Shown: positions 35,326 to 44,193, numbered from the stretch's first letter. The stretch: DNA of 64,000 nucleotides from Halarcobacter sp. (GCF_963675975.1 NZ_OY780939.1:2790001-2854000), one strand, 5' to 3'. Numbers and translations are program-made. Notes: a model not told the origin generated them from the letters alone.

Positions 35326-37025
35326 TAAAAAACAGATATAAACTGCATGTATCATCAATAATAATTGTAGGATTCCTACTCTCTTTATTTATTAGTTTTA
35401 CAATAAACAATATTGAAGAAAAAGCTATAAAAAACAGATTTGAAAATGTAGTTGATAATAAAATGAAATCTTTTTATAGAGAGATTTCAGTAAACCTTGA
35501 AACTCTTTATACTTTATCAATTTTATTCAATGAAAACAAAGTACCTTCACGAGAAACATTTCAAAAAGAAGCTCTAAAAATCATAAACAGACACAATGCC
35601 CTACAAGCTTTAGAGTGGATTCCAAGAGTTCCTCACGATAAAAGACAAGAGTATGAAAAAGAGTTTTTCTTTACAACACAAGATAAAAATAAAAAAATGA
35701 TCCAAATTGAAAAAAAAGATGAATATTTTCCAGTATATTATGTAGTTCCATTAGAAAACAATGAAGAAGCATTAGGGTTTGATTTATCAAGTAATAGAAC
35801 GAGAGATATAACTATCCAAAATTCACTTTTAACAAAACAACCTAGGATAACAAAAGCTATAGAATTGGTTCAAAATAAAAATAAAAAAGGCTTTTTAGCA
35901 TTTCTTCCAATATTCAAAAATCATACCCAAGAAATTAGAGGTTTTGTTTTAGGTGTATTTGTAATAGAAGATATATTTACAAAATCTATGTTAAAAGATA
36001 ATTTAGTAAAACAAATAAATTTTAACATTTATGATATAAGTAATAAAATAGAAGAGATTATTTTTAGCCATAAAGCAGAAAATAAGATATATAAGCATAT
36101 GGTTTATAAAAAAACATTTCCGAGTGTTTGGGGAAAACAATGGACTTTCGAAGCAATTCCTAGTGTAACATACATCAATGAAAGAAAAAGTTTAGCTTTT
36201 GAACTTAGTCTCATTATTGGTATATTAATAACAATCATAATCTCATACAGAATAAACAAGTTTCATAATCAAAAGTTTGAATCGATTCAACAACTTAAAA
36301 ACAAAGATGAGATTTTATATATTCAATCAAGATATGCAACTATTGGAGAAACTCTATCAAATATTGAACACCAATGGAGAAGCCCTTTATCTAAACTCTC
36401 TTCAAATATTATCTCAATTCAAAGTGAGATTGAGTTTAAAGGGATGCCAAAAAAAGAGAAACTTCAAACCTCTTTAGAAAATATGCAAAAAACTTTAGAT
36501 TATATGAGTAATATTGTTGATGAGTTTAAAAACTTCCATATCCAAGACAAAACAAAAACTAACTTTATGTTTGATGATACATTAAATGTTGCATTAAAAC
36601 TTTTAGAAAATGATTTTACAAAACTAAATATTCAAATAATTAGACAAAGAGAGAATGATTTATCTCTTTATGGATATCAAAATGAGTTTGCACAAGTATT
36701 AATAAACATCTTATCAAACAGTAGAGATGTATTTATAGAAAGACAAATAAAAAAACCTCTTATACAAATCCAAACATATAAAAAAGATAGAAAAATATTT
36801 ATAAAAATCAGAGACAATGCCCAAGGGATTGAAAAAAAACACATAAACAATATCTTTGAACAATTCTACTCAACAAAACAAAGTTCAGGTATTGGATTAC
36901 ACCTTTGTATGATGATTATAAATAAACATATGGATGGTGAAATAAAAGTTGAAAACACAACTTTTAATGTTTTTAAAGAGAGATATAAAGGTGCTGCATT
37001 TACTATTATTTTGCCAATTACTTAA
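35322..37025 (+). CDS. CHASE-domain sensor histidine kinase
   Basis: 567 residues, start TTG at 35322 overlapping the regulator's stop. Membrane helix 1 about 8-28; a periplasmic CHASE domain about 60-245, with QALEWIPRVPHDKRQEYE and the later YYVVPLENNEEALGFDLSS typical of the fold; membrane helix 2 about 288-308. The H box is NIEHQWRSPLSKL with H350; the N box is FAQVLINILSNSRDV, and GIGLHLCMMI is the G2 region. CHASE domains bind small molecules such as cytokinins or peptides. It probably senses the ABC importer's substrate outside the inner membrane. Confidence 0.9.
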   Translation: MIKNRYKLHVSSIIIVGFLLSLFISFTINNIEEKAIKNRFENVVDNKMKSFYREISVNLETLYTLSILFNENKVPSRETFQKEALKIINRHNALQALEWIPRVPHDKRQEYEKEFFFTTQDKNKKMIQIEKKDEYFPVYYVVPLENNEEALGFDLSSNRTRDITIQNSLLTKQPRITKAIELVQNKNKKGFLAFLPIFKNHTQEIRGFVLGVFVIEDIFTKSMLKDNLVKQINFNIYDISNKIEEIIFSHKAENKIYKHMVYKKTFPSVWGKQWTFEAIPSVTYINERKSLAFELSLIIGILITIIISYRINKFHNQKFESIQQLKNKDEILYIQSRYATIGETLSNIEHQWRSPLSKLSSNIISIQSEIEFKGMPKKEKLQTSLENMQKTLDYMSNIVDEFKNFHIQDKTKTNFMFDDTLNVALKLLENDFTKLNIQIIRQRENDLSLYGYQNEFAQVLINILSNSRDVFIERQIKKPLIQIQTYKKDRKIFIKIRDNAQGIEKKHINNIFEQFYSTKQSSGIGLHLCMMIINKHMDGEIKVENTTFNVFKERYKGAAFTIILPIT

Positions 37026-37133
37026 TAATTTTTAGTCATACTTACTAAGGGTATTTATTATTTTAGCACTTACACTTGACAACTGCTAATTTTATTTGAT
37101 ATAATTTATAATATTTATAAAGAAAGGAAGCTT

Positions 37134-37694
37134 ATGAAAGATTTTAACAGTCAAAAAAATAATGAATCTTTTATAAACTATTATAAAAAAGATTCTATTT
37201 ATGAAAAGTTTTTTCAAAGAAATAATATTATTGATTTGATTACAAAATATGAATTGTATTATCAAATATCATTAGGAAACTTTGTATTTGAGACACTTTT
37301 AGACAATGAAGAAACAGTTAAAAAATTAGAAGAATTAAAGCTTTATGTTAAACCAGAAATTGCTATGTTTAATATATATAAAATAATTGAAGCAAATACA
37401 ACTAACGAGCACCTAGAAAAACAATTGGAATATTTAATCCGGATTGATGCTTCTTTATTGGCTTTAGATGATTTTATAAAAAATGATAAAGATTTAATTG
37501 GTTCAAAATATTATGCAAAAATGAAAAAAGAGAATATCTTAAATGATAACTTTTTTAATAAAATTATGCAATATAACTTTGAAAGCAATTACCAAAGAAC
37601 TTATGAACACTATAATTTAGTTGTAAATGATAAATTTATAGAAAATATCACAAATCTAATAAACACTCACACAAATAAAGAAGTTATTCAATAA
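37134..37694 (+). CDS. Uncharacterised helical protein, 186 residues
   Basis: No family recognised. AAAGGAAG precedes the ATG. The sequence is soluble, helical and rich in Asn, Lys, Tyr and Phe (YYKKDSIYEKFF, then ITKYELYYQISLGNFVFETLL and repeated short helices). There is no signal peptide or membrane segment. It is convergent with recQ and shares a hairpin with it. Composition matches the neighbours. Confidence 0.65.
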   Translation: MKDFNSQKNNESFINYYKKDSIYEKFFQRNNIIDLITKYELYYQISLGNFVFETLLDNEETVKKLEELKLYVKPEIAMFNIYKIIEANTTNEHLEKQLEYLIRIDASLLALDDFIKNDKDLIGSKYYAKMKKENILNDNFFNKIMQYNFESNYQRTYEHYNLVVNDKFIENITNLINTHTNKEVIQ

Positions 37695-37701
37695 CTTCTT
37701 T
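37677..37701. terminator. Shared hairpin between the unknown gene and recQ
   Basis: Perfect 12-bp inverted repeat (37677-37688 and 37690-37701) around one base. It holds the stop codon of the plus-strand gene and reaches the recQ stop at 37700. T-rich bases follow on the plus strand. Confidence 0.7.
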
Positions 37702-39805
37702 ATAACTCTTTTTCAAGATACTCATACAAATATAAATATTGTCTTAGTTGCTTAATAGAATCCAGTCTTAATCCATCTTCTATCCAAAACTTAATCTCAT
37801 TAGGCAAAGTAAAAGGTTTTAGTAATTCTCTTTTTTTACCATCAGATATTTTTTTATGTTCACTTAAAAGTGATATATGTGATAAAACAGAAGAGATATT
37901 TAAATCCCTAATATGAGAAATCTCTTCTATGGTTTTATCTTCACAAATAAGTTCATAGGTATCAAGATATGTTTTAGTAAGCTTTTTAAGAGGAACTCTA
38001 TTTTCAACTTCCTCTTTATACTCCTCTTTTATACTCTTTGAAAGTTCTAAAAAAGGCTCTCCATATTTTTCATATTTTACTAGCCCTACTCCATTTATAT
38101 CAAGCATTTGCTCTTTTGTAATTGGAAGTTTAGTAGCAAACTCTTTTAGAGTTTTATCACCAAATATTACATAAGCTGGAACTTCATATTCTAAAGCCAT
38201 ATCTTTTCTTAGAGTTCTAAACTTTTCAAACAATTGTTCATCAAAACTTAGTTCCTCAACACTCTCTTCAACTTTTTGTGCGATTCCTAATTTATCTGAA
38301 TCTATAAGTAGTTTCTCTTGCCCTTTTAAGATTTGAAATCCAAGATTTGTAATCTTTAAGGCTCTAAACTCACCCAAATCTAAAGCTTGCATATCTATTA
38401 GTTTATCAGCTATTGCAACCCACTCATTTTTACTTTTATCAACACCTAAACCATAAACAGAAAGTTTATCGTGACCAAACTCTAAAAGCTTTTTGTTTTT
38501 TGAACCTCTTAAAATATCAATAATATGATTTAGTCCAAATCTTTGTTCACTTCTATAAATACTTGATAAAAGTTTTTGTGCATCTACACTTACATCAACT
38601 TGCTCAACTTCACCTTTTGTGCAGTTATCACATAAAGTTTTACAATCTTCAATCTCATCTTCAAAATATGAAGCAATAAGTTTATGACGGCAGTTATTAC
38701 TAACACAATATCGATACATCCTTTCAAGCTTCTCAAGCCCTACTTGTTTGTATGAATCATCTATTGCTTCTTCTATTTGGATTTTTCTTTTTACTTCATC
38801 TGCTTTTGAGTAAAGAAGATAAACATAAGACATCTCTCCATCTCTTCCTGCACGCCCAATCTCTTGATAATAGTTTTCTAAAGTTTTTGGAAGTGAAGTA
38901 TGAATTACAAATCTAATATTTGATTTATCTATTCCCATTCCAAATGCAATAGTTGCAACAACAATATCAATTTTTTCATATACAAAATCATCAAAAACTT
39001 TGTTTTTAACTTCATTGCTTAAACCTGCATGATATGCTTTTGCACTAAAACCATTTTGTGCTAAAAACTCTGCTGTTGCTTCTGCTTCTTTTCTTGTAAA
39101 GGTATAGATTATTCCACAAAGTCCTTTGTGGGATTTTAGGAAGTTTAGAATTTGTGTTTTTCCATTTGAGATTCTTGGCTCTACTTTAATATCAAGATTA
39201 TCTCTTACTGTTTTTGCTCTAAAGTGCAAAGGATTGTTTAGATGTAAACTTTGAGCAATATCCTCTTCAACTCTTTTTGTTGCAGTTGCTGTAAAAGCTG
39301 CTATAGCAGTGTTAGGAAAGTACCTTTTTAATCTATCAAGGTTTCTATATTCTGCTCTAAATTCATGTCCCCAACCACTAACACAGTGGGCTTCATCTAT
39401 CACAAAATAGTTTATATCAACCCTTTGTAAAACTCCGACAAACTCATTTGAAGTGAATCTTTCTGGAGCTACATACAAAAACTTTAATTGCTTATTTAAA
39501 ATCTTTTGCAAAGTAAAACTATTCTCTTCTTGAGATGAAAGAGAACTAATCATTCCTGCACTAATATTTAAGTCATTTAAAGCTTTTACTTGATCTTGCA
39601 TAAGAGCAATAAGTGGAGAGATTACAACAGTAAGTCCATCTTGAAGTAATGAAGGCAGTTGATAACACAAAGATTTTCCTCCACCTGTTGGAAGAATTGT
39701 TAATACATCTTTTTTATCTAAAATTGCATCTACAACACCCTCTTGAAAACTTCTAAAGTTGTCGTGTCCAAAAACCTCTTTTAATATTTTATATTTATTA
39801 TCCAT
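37700..39805 (-). CDS. recQ: ATP-dependent DNA helicase RecQ
   Basis: 3'-5' DNA helicase of 701 residues for recombination and fork repair. Walker A is LPTGGGKS (GGGKS at 41-45), DEAH at 137-140, then SAT-type FTATATKRV and the arginine-finger motif QEIGRAGRDG. The RecQ zinc site (CVSNNCRHK...CKTLCDNC) and winged helix follow. An HRDC domain is at about 515-590 (AYVIFGDKTLKEFA, then INGVGLVKYEKYG), and a C-terminal HTH_40-like tail (IEEISHIRDLNISSVLSHI) is at about 615-701. All parts are complete. Confidence 0.96.
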   Translation of the reverse strand: MDNKYKILKEVFGHDNFRSFQEGVVDAILDKKDVLTILPTGGGKSLCYQLPSLLQDGLTVVISPLIALMQDQVKALNDLNISAGMISSLSSQEENSFTLQKILNKQLKFLYVAPERFTSNEFVGVLQRVDINYFVIDEAHCVSGWGHEFRAEYRNLDRLKRYFPNTAIAAFTATATKRVEEDIAQSLHLNNPLHFRAKTVRDNLDIKVEPRISNGKTQILNFLKSHKGLCGIIYTFTRKEAEATAEFLAQNGFSAKAYHAGLSNEVKNKVFDDFVYEKIDIVVATIAFGMGIDKSNIRFVIHTSLPKTLENYYQEIGRAGRDGEMSYVYLLYSKADEVKRKIQIEEAIDDSYKQVGLEKLERMYRYCVSNNCRHKLIASYFEDEIEDCKTLCDNCTKGEVEQVDVSVDAQKLLSSIYRSEQRFGLNHIIDILRGSKNKKLLEFGHDKLSVYGLGVDKSKNEWVAIADKLIDMQALDLGEFRALKITNLGFQILKGQEKLLIDSDKLGIAQKVEESVEELSFDEQLFEKFRTLRKDMALEYEVPAYVIFGDKTLKEFATKLPITKEQMLDINGVGLVKYEKYGEPFLELSKSIKEEYKEEVENRVPLKKLTKTYLDTYELICEDKTIEEISHIRDLNISSVLSHISLLSEHKKISDGKKRELLKPFTLPNEIKFWIEDGLRLDSIKQLRQYLYLYEYLEKEL

Positions 39806-39820
39806 TTGGGGATAGTATCA

Positions 39821-40078
39821 TTATTGAGCTAAAGTAGCTTTTATATATAAGATTGCAGCAAAACCTAAGAATATAACTCCTAGCAAAATCAGGTTTCTTG
39901 ATTGCTCTTTTCTTACAATAGCTTTTTCAACTTCAAAAACTGCAACAGATTTCATAGCACCATTTTCAATAAACTCTAAAAATTTATAACCTTTTTTTTC
40001 ATACTTAGCTTTTACTTTTTCTAATTCTTTTAATCTTTGCTCTTTAGAAAATCCACCAACAACTATAGTTTTCTTCAT
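39821..40078 (-). CDS. Small tail-anchored-like protein, 85 residues
   Basis: Not recognised. Residues 1-60 are soluble and basic (KEQRLKELEKVKAKYEKKGYKFLEFIENG); one membrane helix lies at about 63-82 (NLILLGVIFLGFAAILYI), so the bulk probably faces the cytoplasm with a C-terminal anchor. It starts with a good AAGGA-type site (AAAGGATTTAG upstream) and lies 15 bases upstream of recQ in the same direction, probably co-transcribed. Confidence 0.65.
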   Translation of the reverse strand: MKKTIVVGGFSKEQRLKELEKVKAKYEKKGYKFLEFIENGAMKSVAVFEVEKAIVRKEQSRNLILLGVIFLGFAAILYIKATLAQ

Positions 40079-40132
40079 CTAAATCCTTTAAAGATCTATT
40101 TTAACATACTATCTTTAGAAGAAAAATTAATT

Positions 40133-40786
40133 TTATTGTTGTCTACTAACTTTCTTCTCTAAATATTTTGAGAAAACTGCAATAGTATAAGTCATAACAA
40201 AATAAAAAACTCCAAGGGTTAAATATATCTCAAAAGGCTCATAAGTTCGCACATATATAAGTTGCCCTGCTCTTGTGAGTTCAGTAATTGATAAAACAGA
40301 AACTAAAGAACTGTCTTTTAGTATAGAAGCATAAGTGTTTGTAAGTGGTGGTAAAACTATTTTAAATGCTTGTGGGTAGATTATGTGTATAAACATCTGT
40401 ATTTTGCTAAGTCCAAGTGAATCTGCTGCTTCATATTGACCTTTTGGTATTGCTTGAATTCCAGCTCTTACTATCTCAGCCATATATGCGCCAAAATTTA
40501 AAGACAAACCTATAATAGCAGCTTGATGGCTTGACATAGTTATACCAATTTGTGGTAAACCATAATAGATAAAAAATAGTTGTATAAGTAAAGGTGTTCC
40601 TCTAAAAATCTCTATATATGAACTAATTAGAAGTTTGAAAAAATAGTTTATTTTCAAACTTCTTAGTGTACCTATTATTACACCAATAAATAGTGCAATA
40701 ACAAAAGATACAAAAGATAAATAAATAGTAAGCCATGAGGCTTCTAAAAGAAACCCCAAGTTATCAAATACAGCGTTAAAATTCAC
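40133..40786 (-). CDS. Polar amino acid-type ABC transporter permease (HisM/GlnP family)
   Basis: 217-residue inner-membrane permease with about five helices. Family marks are ASWLTIYLSFVSFVIAL, EIFRGTPLLIQLFFIYYGLP and the EAA loop YEAADSLGLSKIQMFIHIIYPQ. It directly follows the binding protein (ends adjoin). There is no ATPase gene in this operon, so an ATPase encoded elsewhere must be shared. Confidence 0.93.
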   Translation of the reverse strand: MNFNAVFDNLGFLLEASWLTIYLSFVSFVIALFIGVIIGTLRSLKINYFFKLLISSYIEIFRGTPLLIQLFFIYYGLPQIGITMSSHQAAIIGLSLNFGAYMAEIVRAGIQAIPKGQYEAADSLGLSKIQMFIHIIYPQAFKIVLPPLTNTYASILKDSSLVSVLSITELTRAGQLIYVRTYEPFEIYLTLGVFYFVMTYTIAVFSKYLEKKVSRQQ

Positions 40787-41515
40787 TTATTTTACTGCCA
40801 GCCATTTGTTGATTAGTTTGTCGTAAGTTCCGTTATCTTTTAAAGTTTTTAAAGCTTCGTTAACTTGTTTTGTTAACTCATCTTTCCCTTTTTTCATAAC
40901 AACAACTAACTCAGCAGGTGCTAGTTTATCAACGATTTTATACTCAGTATTAAAATCTTTTTGATTTAAAGCATATGCATAACCAACAACTACTGCATCA
41001 ATTCTTTCATGTTTTAAGTCTAAAAATGCTTCTGGATTATAGTTATATCTTGCAACTTTTCCAAGTCCTGATAGCTTATCAACAACTTGTTCACTTCCAC
41101 TTCCAAGTTGAACCCCAACAGTTTTTTCTGCTAAATCTTTTTGTGAAGCAATTTTATCATTATCTTTTTTTACAACTAAAACATCATTTAGTAAGTAGTA
41201 AGTATCTGATAGATTTACATTGTTTTCACCAGCTTCTTGTTTACTCATTGCACTAACTATCATATCGTAGTTATCGTTTTTAAGTCCACCTAATAATGCT
41301 TGCCATTCTGCATCTTTGATTTCAACTTTCTTACCAATGATTTTACCAATCTCATTTGCTAAATCAATATCAAAACCAACAATATTTCCACTCTTTTCAT
41401 CTCTTGACTCAAATGGTGGATATGCTGCACATAAACCAACTGTAATAACATCTTGTTGTGCATTTGCAAAAAGTCCAAATGTCAACAATAACCCTGCGAA
41501 AAATTTCTTCATCAA
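40787..41515 (-). CDS. Polar amino acid-type ABC substrate-binding protein
   Basis: 242 residues, SBP_bac_3 family. Sec signal about 1-19 (FFAGLLLTFGLFANAQ). Family segments are VGLCAAYPPFESRDE, GFDIDLANEIGKIIG, WQALLGGLKNDNYDMIVSAMS and the hinge VGVQLGSGSEQ. It would bind an amino acid or similar small zwitterion. Its ATG overlaps the stop of the upstream desulfidase gene (ATGA), so the three genes form one coupled unit; that suggests a sulfur- or thio-containing ligand. Confidence 0.93.
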   Translation of the reverse strand: MMKKFFAGLLLTFGLFANAQQDVITVGLCAAYPPFESRDEKSGNIVGFDIDLANEIGKIIGKKVEIKDAEWQALLGGLKNDNYDMIVSAMSKQEAGENNVNLSDTYYLLNDVLVVKKDNDKIASQKDLAEKTVGVQLGSGSEQVVDKLSGLGKVARYNYNPEAFLDLKHERIDAVVVGYAYALNQKDFNTEYKIVDKLAPAELVVVMKKGKDELTKQVNEALKTLKDNGTYDKLINKWLAVK

Positions 41516-42060
41516 ATCTCCTTTAATATGTTCTGCACCGATGCAGTTGGGTTTTGTTCATCTAAAGCATAAAAAGTTAAACTTACACCATTTTCTTCAA
41601 GCAACTCAAAAAGTACTTCCATATAAACTCCTGCTTCATCAACCGTTTTTAAAGAGTCAAGATTCTTTTCTAAATCAAATGATTTATCAATCTCCCCTTT
41701 CCATTGGGCTCGGCATGTTTTATTAATACCACAGTTTGGACTTCCATCAATACCTATGCAAGCATTAACTTCATATCCATTATTTTTATAATCAATCACT
41801 TGATTTACTATTGGAAGTAGCATTTTTTTGAATTGTTGTTTATATATTGGTGTTTCATATTGTTCTTTAACCATTCCCCATCTGTTAACTCCACAAGTTA
41901 ACATCTCTGGACAAGGTAATTGCAAAATTCCGTAACCTTTGTCACATAAAGGATTAATAAGTTCAGCCAAACACCCTTTATAGTTTGCTAAGGAATAAAC
42001 TTTTGCATTAGAATTAAGTATACAATGACTTAAAAGTATAATTTTTTTGCTTCGATTCAT
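41512..42060 (-). CDS. TudS-related putative desulfidase
   Basis: 182 residues, resembling the DUF523/TudS group and its CD3072-type branch. Three conserved cysteine positions that would hold a [4Fe-4S] cluster are seen as C13 (LSHCILN), C50 (LPCPEML) and C110 (GSPNCG). TudS removes sulfur from thiolated compounds such as 2-thiouracil using a labile iron on the cluster. Extra cysteines (C39, C56, C101, C116) are present. It leads the operon and overlaps the binding protein by ATGA. A joint role is likely: import a thiolated compound and strip its sulfur. The activity is inferred from family, not shown. Confidence 0.78.
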   Translation of the reverse strand: MNRSKKIILLSHCILNSNAKVYSLANYKGCLAELINPLCDKGYGILQLPCPEMLTCGVNRWGMVKEQYETPIYKQQFKKMLLPIVNQVIDYKNNGYEVNACIGIDGSPNCGINKTCRAQWKGEIDKSFDLEKNLDSLKTVDEAGVYMEVLFELLEENGVSLTFYALDEQNPTASVQNILKEI

Positions 42061-42120
42061 GAAAACCTCAAATAATAGTTTTCCTAAAAAGCAGTTGTTG
42101 ACAAGAAAAGCTTAATTGTC

Positions 42121-42137
42121 GTTCCAAACCTTGGAAC
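42121..42137. promoter_or_regulatory. Candidate operator upstream of the desulfidase operon
   Basis: GTTCCAA, three bases, TTGGAAC: a perfect 7-bp inverted repeat 61 bases before the desulfidase ATG. It is the most GC-rich short motif in an AT-rich leader and has no U tract. A second repeat, TAGAAT/ATTCTA with a 5-base gap, lies nearby around 42152-42168. It could be a repressor site. Confidence 0.45.
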
Positions 42138-42186
42138 TTGCTTAATTTTAGAATGTAAAATTCTAGTTATTTTCTTCTTAATTTCG

Positions 42187-42220
42187 TATAAAATAGTAAA
42201 AAATTATTTACTATTTTATA
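42187..42220. terminator. Long hairpin between unknown gene and desulfidase operon
   Basis: Perfect 14-bp stem (42187-42200 and 42207-42220, loop AAATTA) downstream of the minus-strand gene ending at 42243. No clear U tract follows on the minus strand; it probably still acts as a terminator or insulator. Confidence 0.55.
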
Positions 42221-42242
42221 CTCTTATTTATTTGTTAATAGA

Positions 42243-42845
42243 TTATAGAAGTCCAAAAGTTTTCAATACAGTTCTGGTTCCACCTGATGCGATTGACTGT
42301 TCTGCCCTAAATGTTAAATCAGAGATATCTTTTAAAAGACCATCTAAAAGCTCATCATAATTAAACACAGGATAATCACTTTGAAGGGCAAGTTTATTAA
42401 AATCTGTATCCGTAATACCTTTTTTACTCCATTGTTTTAAAGAATTATGGGAAATAGAATATGCAAACTTTTCTAATCTATTATCACTCTCTTTTGCATC
42501 TATAACTACACCGTTAAACCCTTTTTGGTTAATAATATCAATAAAACTATCATCTAAACTAATTGAGTCTATTACTATTGGCATATTTTCTACTAAATCA
42601 AGTTCATCTACTTTTGATATTTTAAAAGCAATACAATTTTCATCTTTATTCTCTTTAAACTCAATTGGTAAAGTGTATTTAAATCTTTGAATATCAGAAC
42701 ACAACTCTAAAGTTTTTTCCAATTCATCTTTTGTTTTTGGATTTATAATAAAATACTCAACTCTAGTATCCTCTATTAACTCATCTAACTCTTCTAAAAA
42801 ATCCTCATCGATACCATTAAGTTTAATATTCATATCTAAAATCAT
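42243..42845 (-). CDS. Uncharacterised protein, 200 residues
   Basis: No confident family. The chain alternates strands and helices (VEYFIINPKTKDELEKTL, FKYTLPIEF, MPIVIDSISLDD, GFNGVVIDAKESDN) in a way that could fit a TIM-barrel such as the TatD-like group, but no metal-binding His/Asp set is visible. The C-terminus has SIASGGTRTVLKTFG. There is no signal peptide. It is divergent from the C_GCAxxG_C_C gene across about 170 bases. Confidence 0.65.
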   Translation of the reverse strand: MILDMNIKLNGIDEDFLEELDELIEDTRVEYFIINPKTKDELEKTLELCSDIQRFKYTLPIEFKENKDENCIAFKISKVDELDLVENMPIVIDSISLDDSFIDIINQKGFNGVVIDAKESDNRLEKFAYSISHNSLKQWSKKGITDTDFNKLALQSDYPVFNYDELLDGLLKDISDLTFRAEQSIASGGTRTVLKTFGLL

Positions 42846-43017
42846 CTCACACCTTTAAAATCAATGGCAAGTTCCAATGCAATTATTATTCCATATAAAG
42901 CATATAAATTATTTTTTATATTAAGTAATTATAAGTAAAAATCAATTTCAAAAGGGGTAAAATAAAAACCTCACTTACCTTTATATATAACTCATAGTGA
43001 TTAAATAAGGACCCACA

Positions 43018-43458
43018 ATGACTGAACAAAACAGTTTTATTAAAAACAAAGTAAAAGACTATTATTGGGAAGATGACATAAACTGTGCAACAACAATGAT
43101 TAAAACACTAGCAGAAATTTTCAATATAAAAATAGATTCTCAAGTAATTAATGCAGCAACAGCTATGCATGGTGCAGGAGAGTATGGAGCTCAATGCGGT
43201 TTAGTTGAAGGAACATTAATGTTTATTGGTATTTATGGAGATATGCAAAAGCTAGAAAAGACTGATGTTATTAAACTATGTAATAAATTTGCTAAAGAGT
43301 TTGAGACTAGATATACAAGTTTATTATGCAAAGAGCTAAGACCAGAAGGATTTAAAGAAGAGAACCCTCCTCATCTTTGTGAAGATTTTACTGTTGAAGC
43401 AATAAGATTTACAAAAGAATTTATCAATAGAGAGTTTAAAAAACAAATAATGTATTAA
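43018..43458 (+). CDS. C_GCAxxG_C_C family redox-type protein
   Basis: 146 residues. The family pattern is present with variation: NCATTMIKTLAE, then AMHGAGEYGAQCGLVEG, then a C-terminal LLCKEL and PPHLCED. Such small proteins are predicted to bind a metal or Fe-S cluster or act in redox transfer; no function is established. AAGGAC precedes the ATG. It lies 138 bases upstream of a peroxiredoxin in the same direction, which fits a redox theme. Confidence 0.75.
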   Translation: MTEQNSFIKNKVKDYYWEDDINCATTMIKTLAEIFNIKIDSQVINAATAMHGAGEYGAQCGLVEGTLMFIGIYGDMQKLEKTDVIKLCNKFAKEFETRYTSLLCKELRPEGFKEENPPHLCEDFTVEAIRFTKEFINREFKKQIMY

Positions 43459-43596
43459 CAACTAAAAGCCATAATATAAAATTATGGGTAAGAATATATA
43501 AAGGATAATTTTTATCCTTTAGTAAATTTTATTAATATTAATTTAATTTTATTCATGTATACTTTCACATATATAAAAATTATTAAAGGAAAAAAA

Positions 43597-44193
43597 ATGT
43601 TAGTAACTAAAAAAGCTCCAGATTTTACAGCTACAGCTGTATTAGCAGATGGTCAAATCGTAGAGGATTTTAATTTATACAATAATATCGGTGAGAAAGG
43701 TGCAGTTTTATTTTTCTGGCCATTAGATTTTACTTTTGTTTGTCCATCAGAGATTATTGCTTTTTCAAAAAGAGTTGAAGAGTTTGAAGCAAGAGGTATT
43801 CAAGTAATTGGTTGTTCAATTGACTCAGAGTTTTCTCACTTTGCGTGGAGAGAAACTGCTGTTGAAAAAGGTGGAATTGGTAGAGTTAAATTCCCAATGG
43901 TAGCAGATATCACAAAACAAATTGCAAAAGATTATGACGTATTATTTGGTGAGTCTGTAGCACTTAGAGGTTCTTTCTTAATAGATAAAGATGGAACAGT
44001 AAGACACGCAGTTATCAATGACTTACCACTAGGAAGAAATATCGATGAGATGGTTAGAATGGTAGATACTATGATATTTACAAATGAACATGGTGAAGTT
44101 TGTCCTGCAGGATGGAACAAAGGTGATGAGGGTATGAAAGATACTACTGAAGGTGTAGCTGAATACTTAAGTAAAAACTCTGACAAACTATAA
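43597..44193 (+). CDS. Typical 2-Cys peroxiredoxin (AhpC/Prx1 type)
   Basis: 198-residue thiol peroxidase reducing H2O2 and organic peroxides. The ATG at 43597 follows AAAGGA; an upstream in-frame ATG at 43555 lacks a site. Peroxidatic C49 is in LDFTFVCPSE and the resolving C169 in GEVCPAGW. The active-site Thr and Arg (RETAVEKGG, ALRGSFLID) are present. The thioredoxin gene 124 bases downstream is its likely reductant. Confidence 0.95.
   Translation: MLVTKKAPDFTATAVLADGQIVEDFNLYNNIGEKGAVLFFWPLDFTFVCPSEIIAFSKRVEEFEARGIQVIGCSIDSEFSHFAWRETAVEKGGIGRVKFPMVADITKQIAKDYDVLFGESVALRGSFLIDKDGTVRHAVINDLPLGRNIDEMVRMVDTMIFTNEHGEVCPAGWNKGDEGMKDTTEGVAEYLSKNSDKL

Noticed and set aside
40975-41256. Plus-strand open frame inside the amino acid-binding protein gene
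   Set aside because: Leu/Phe/His-rich shadow of a well-supported gene; no ribosome site.
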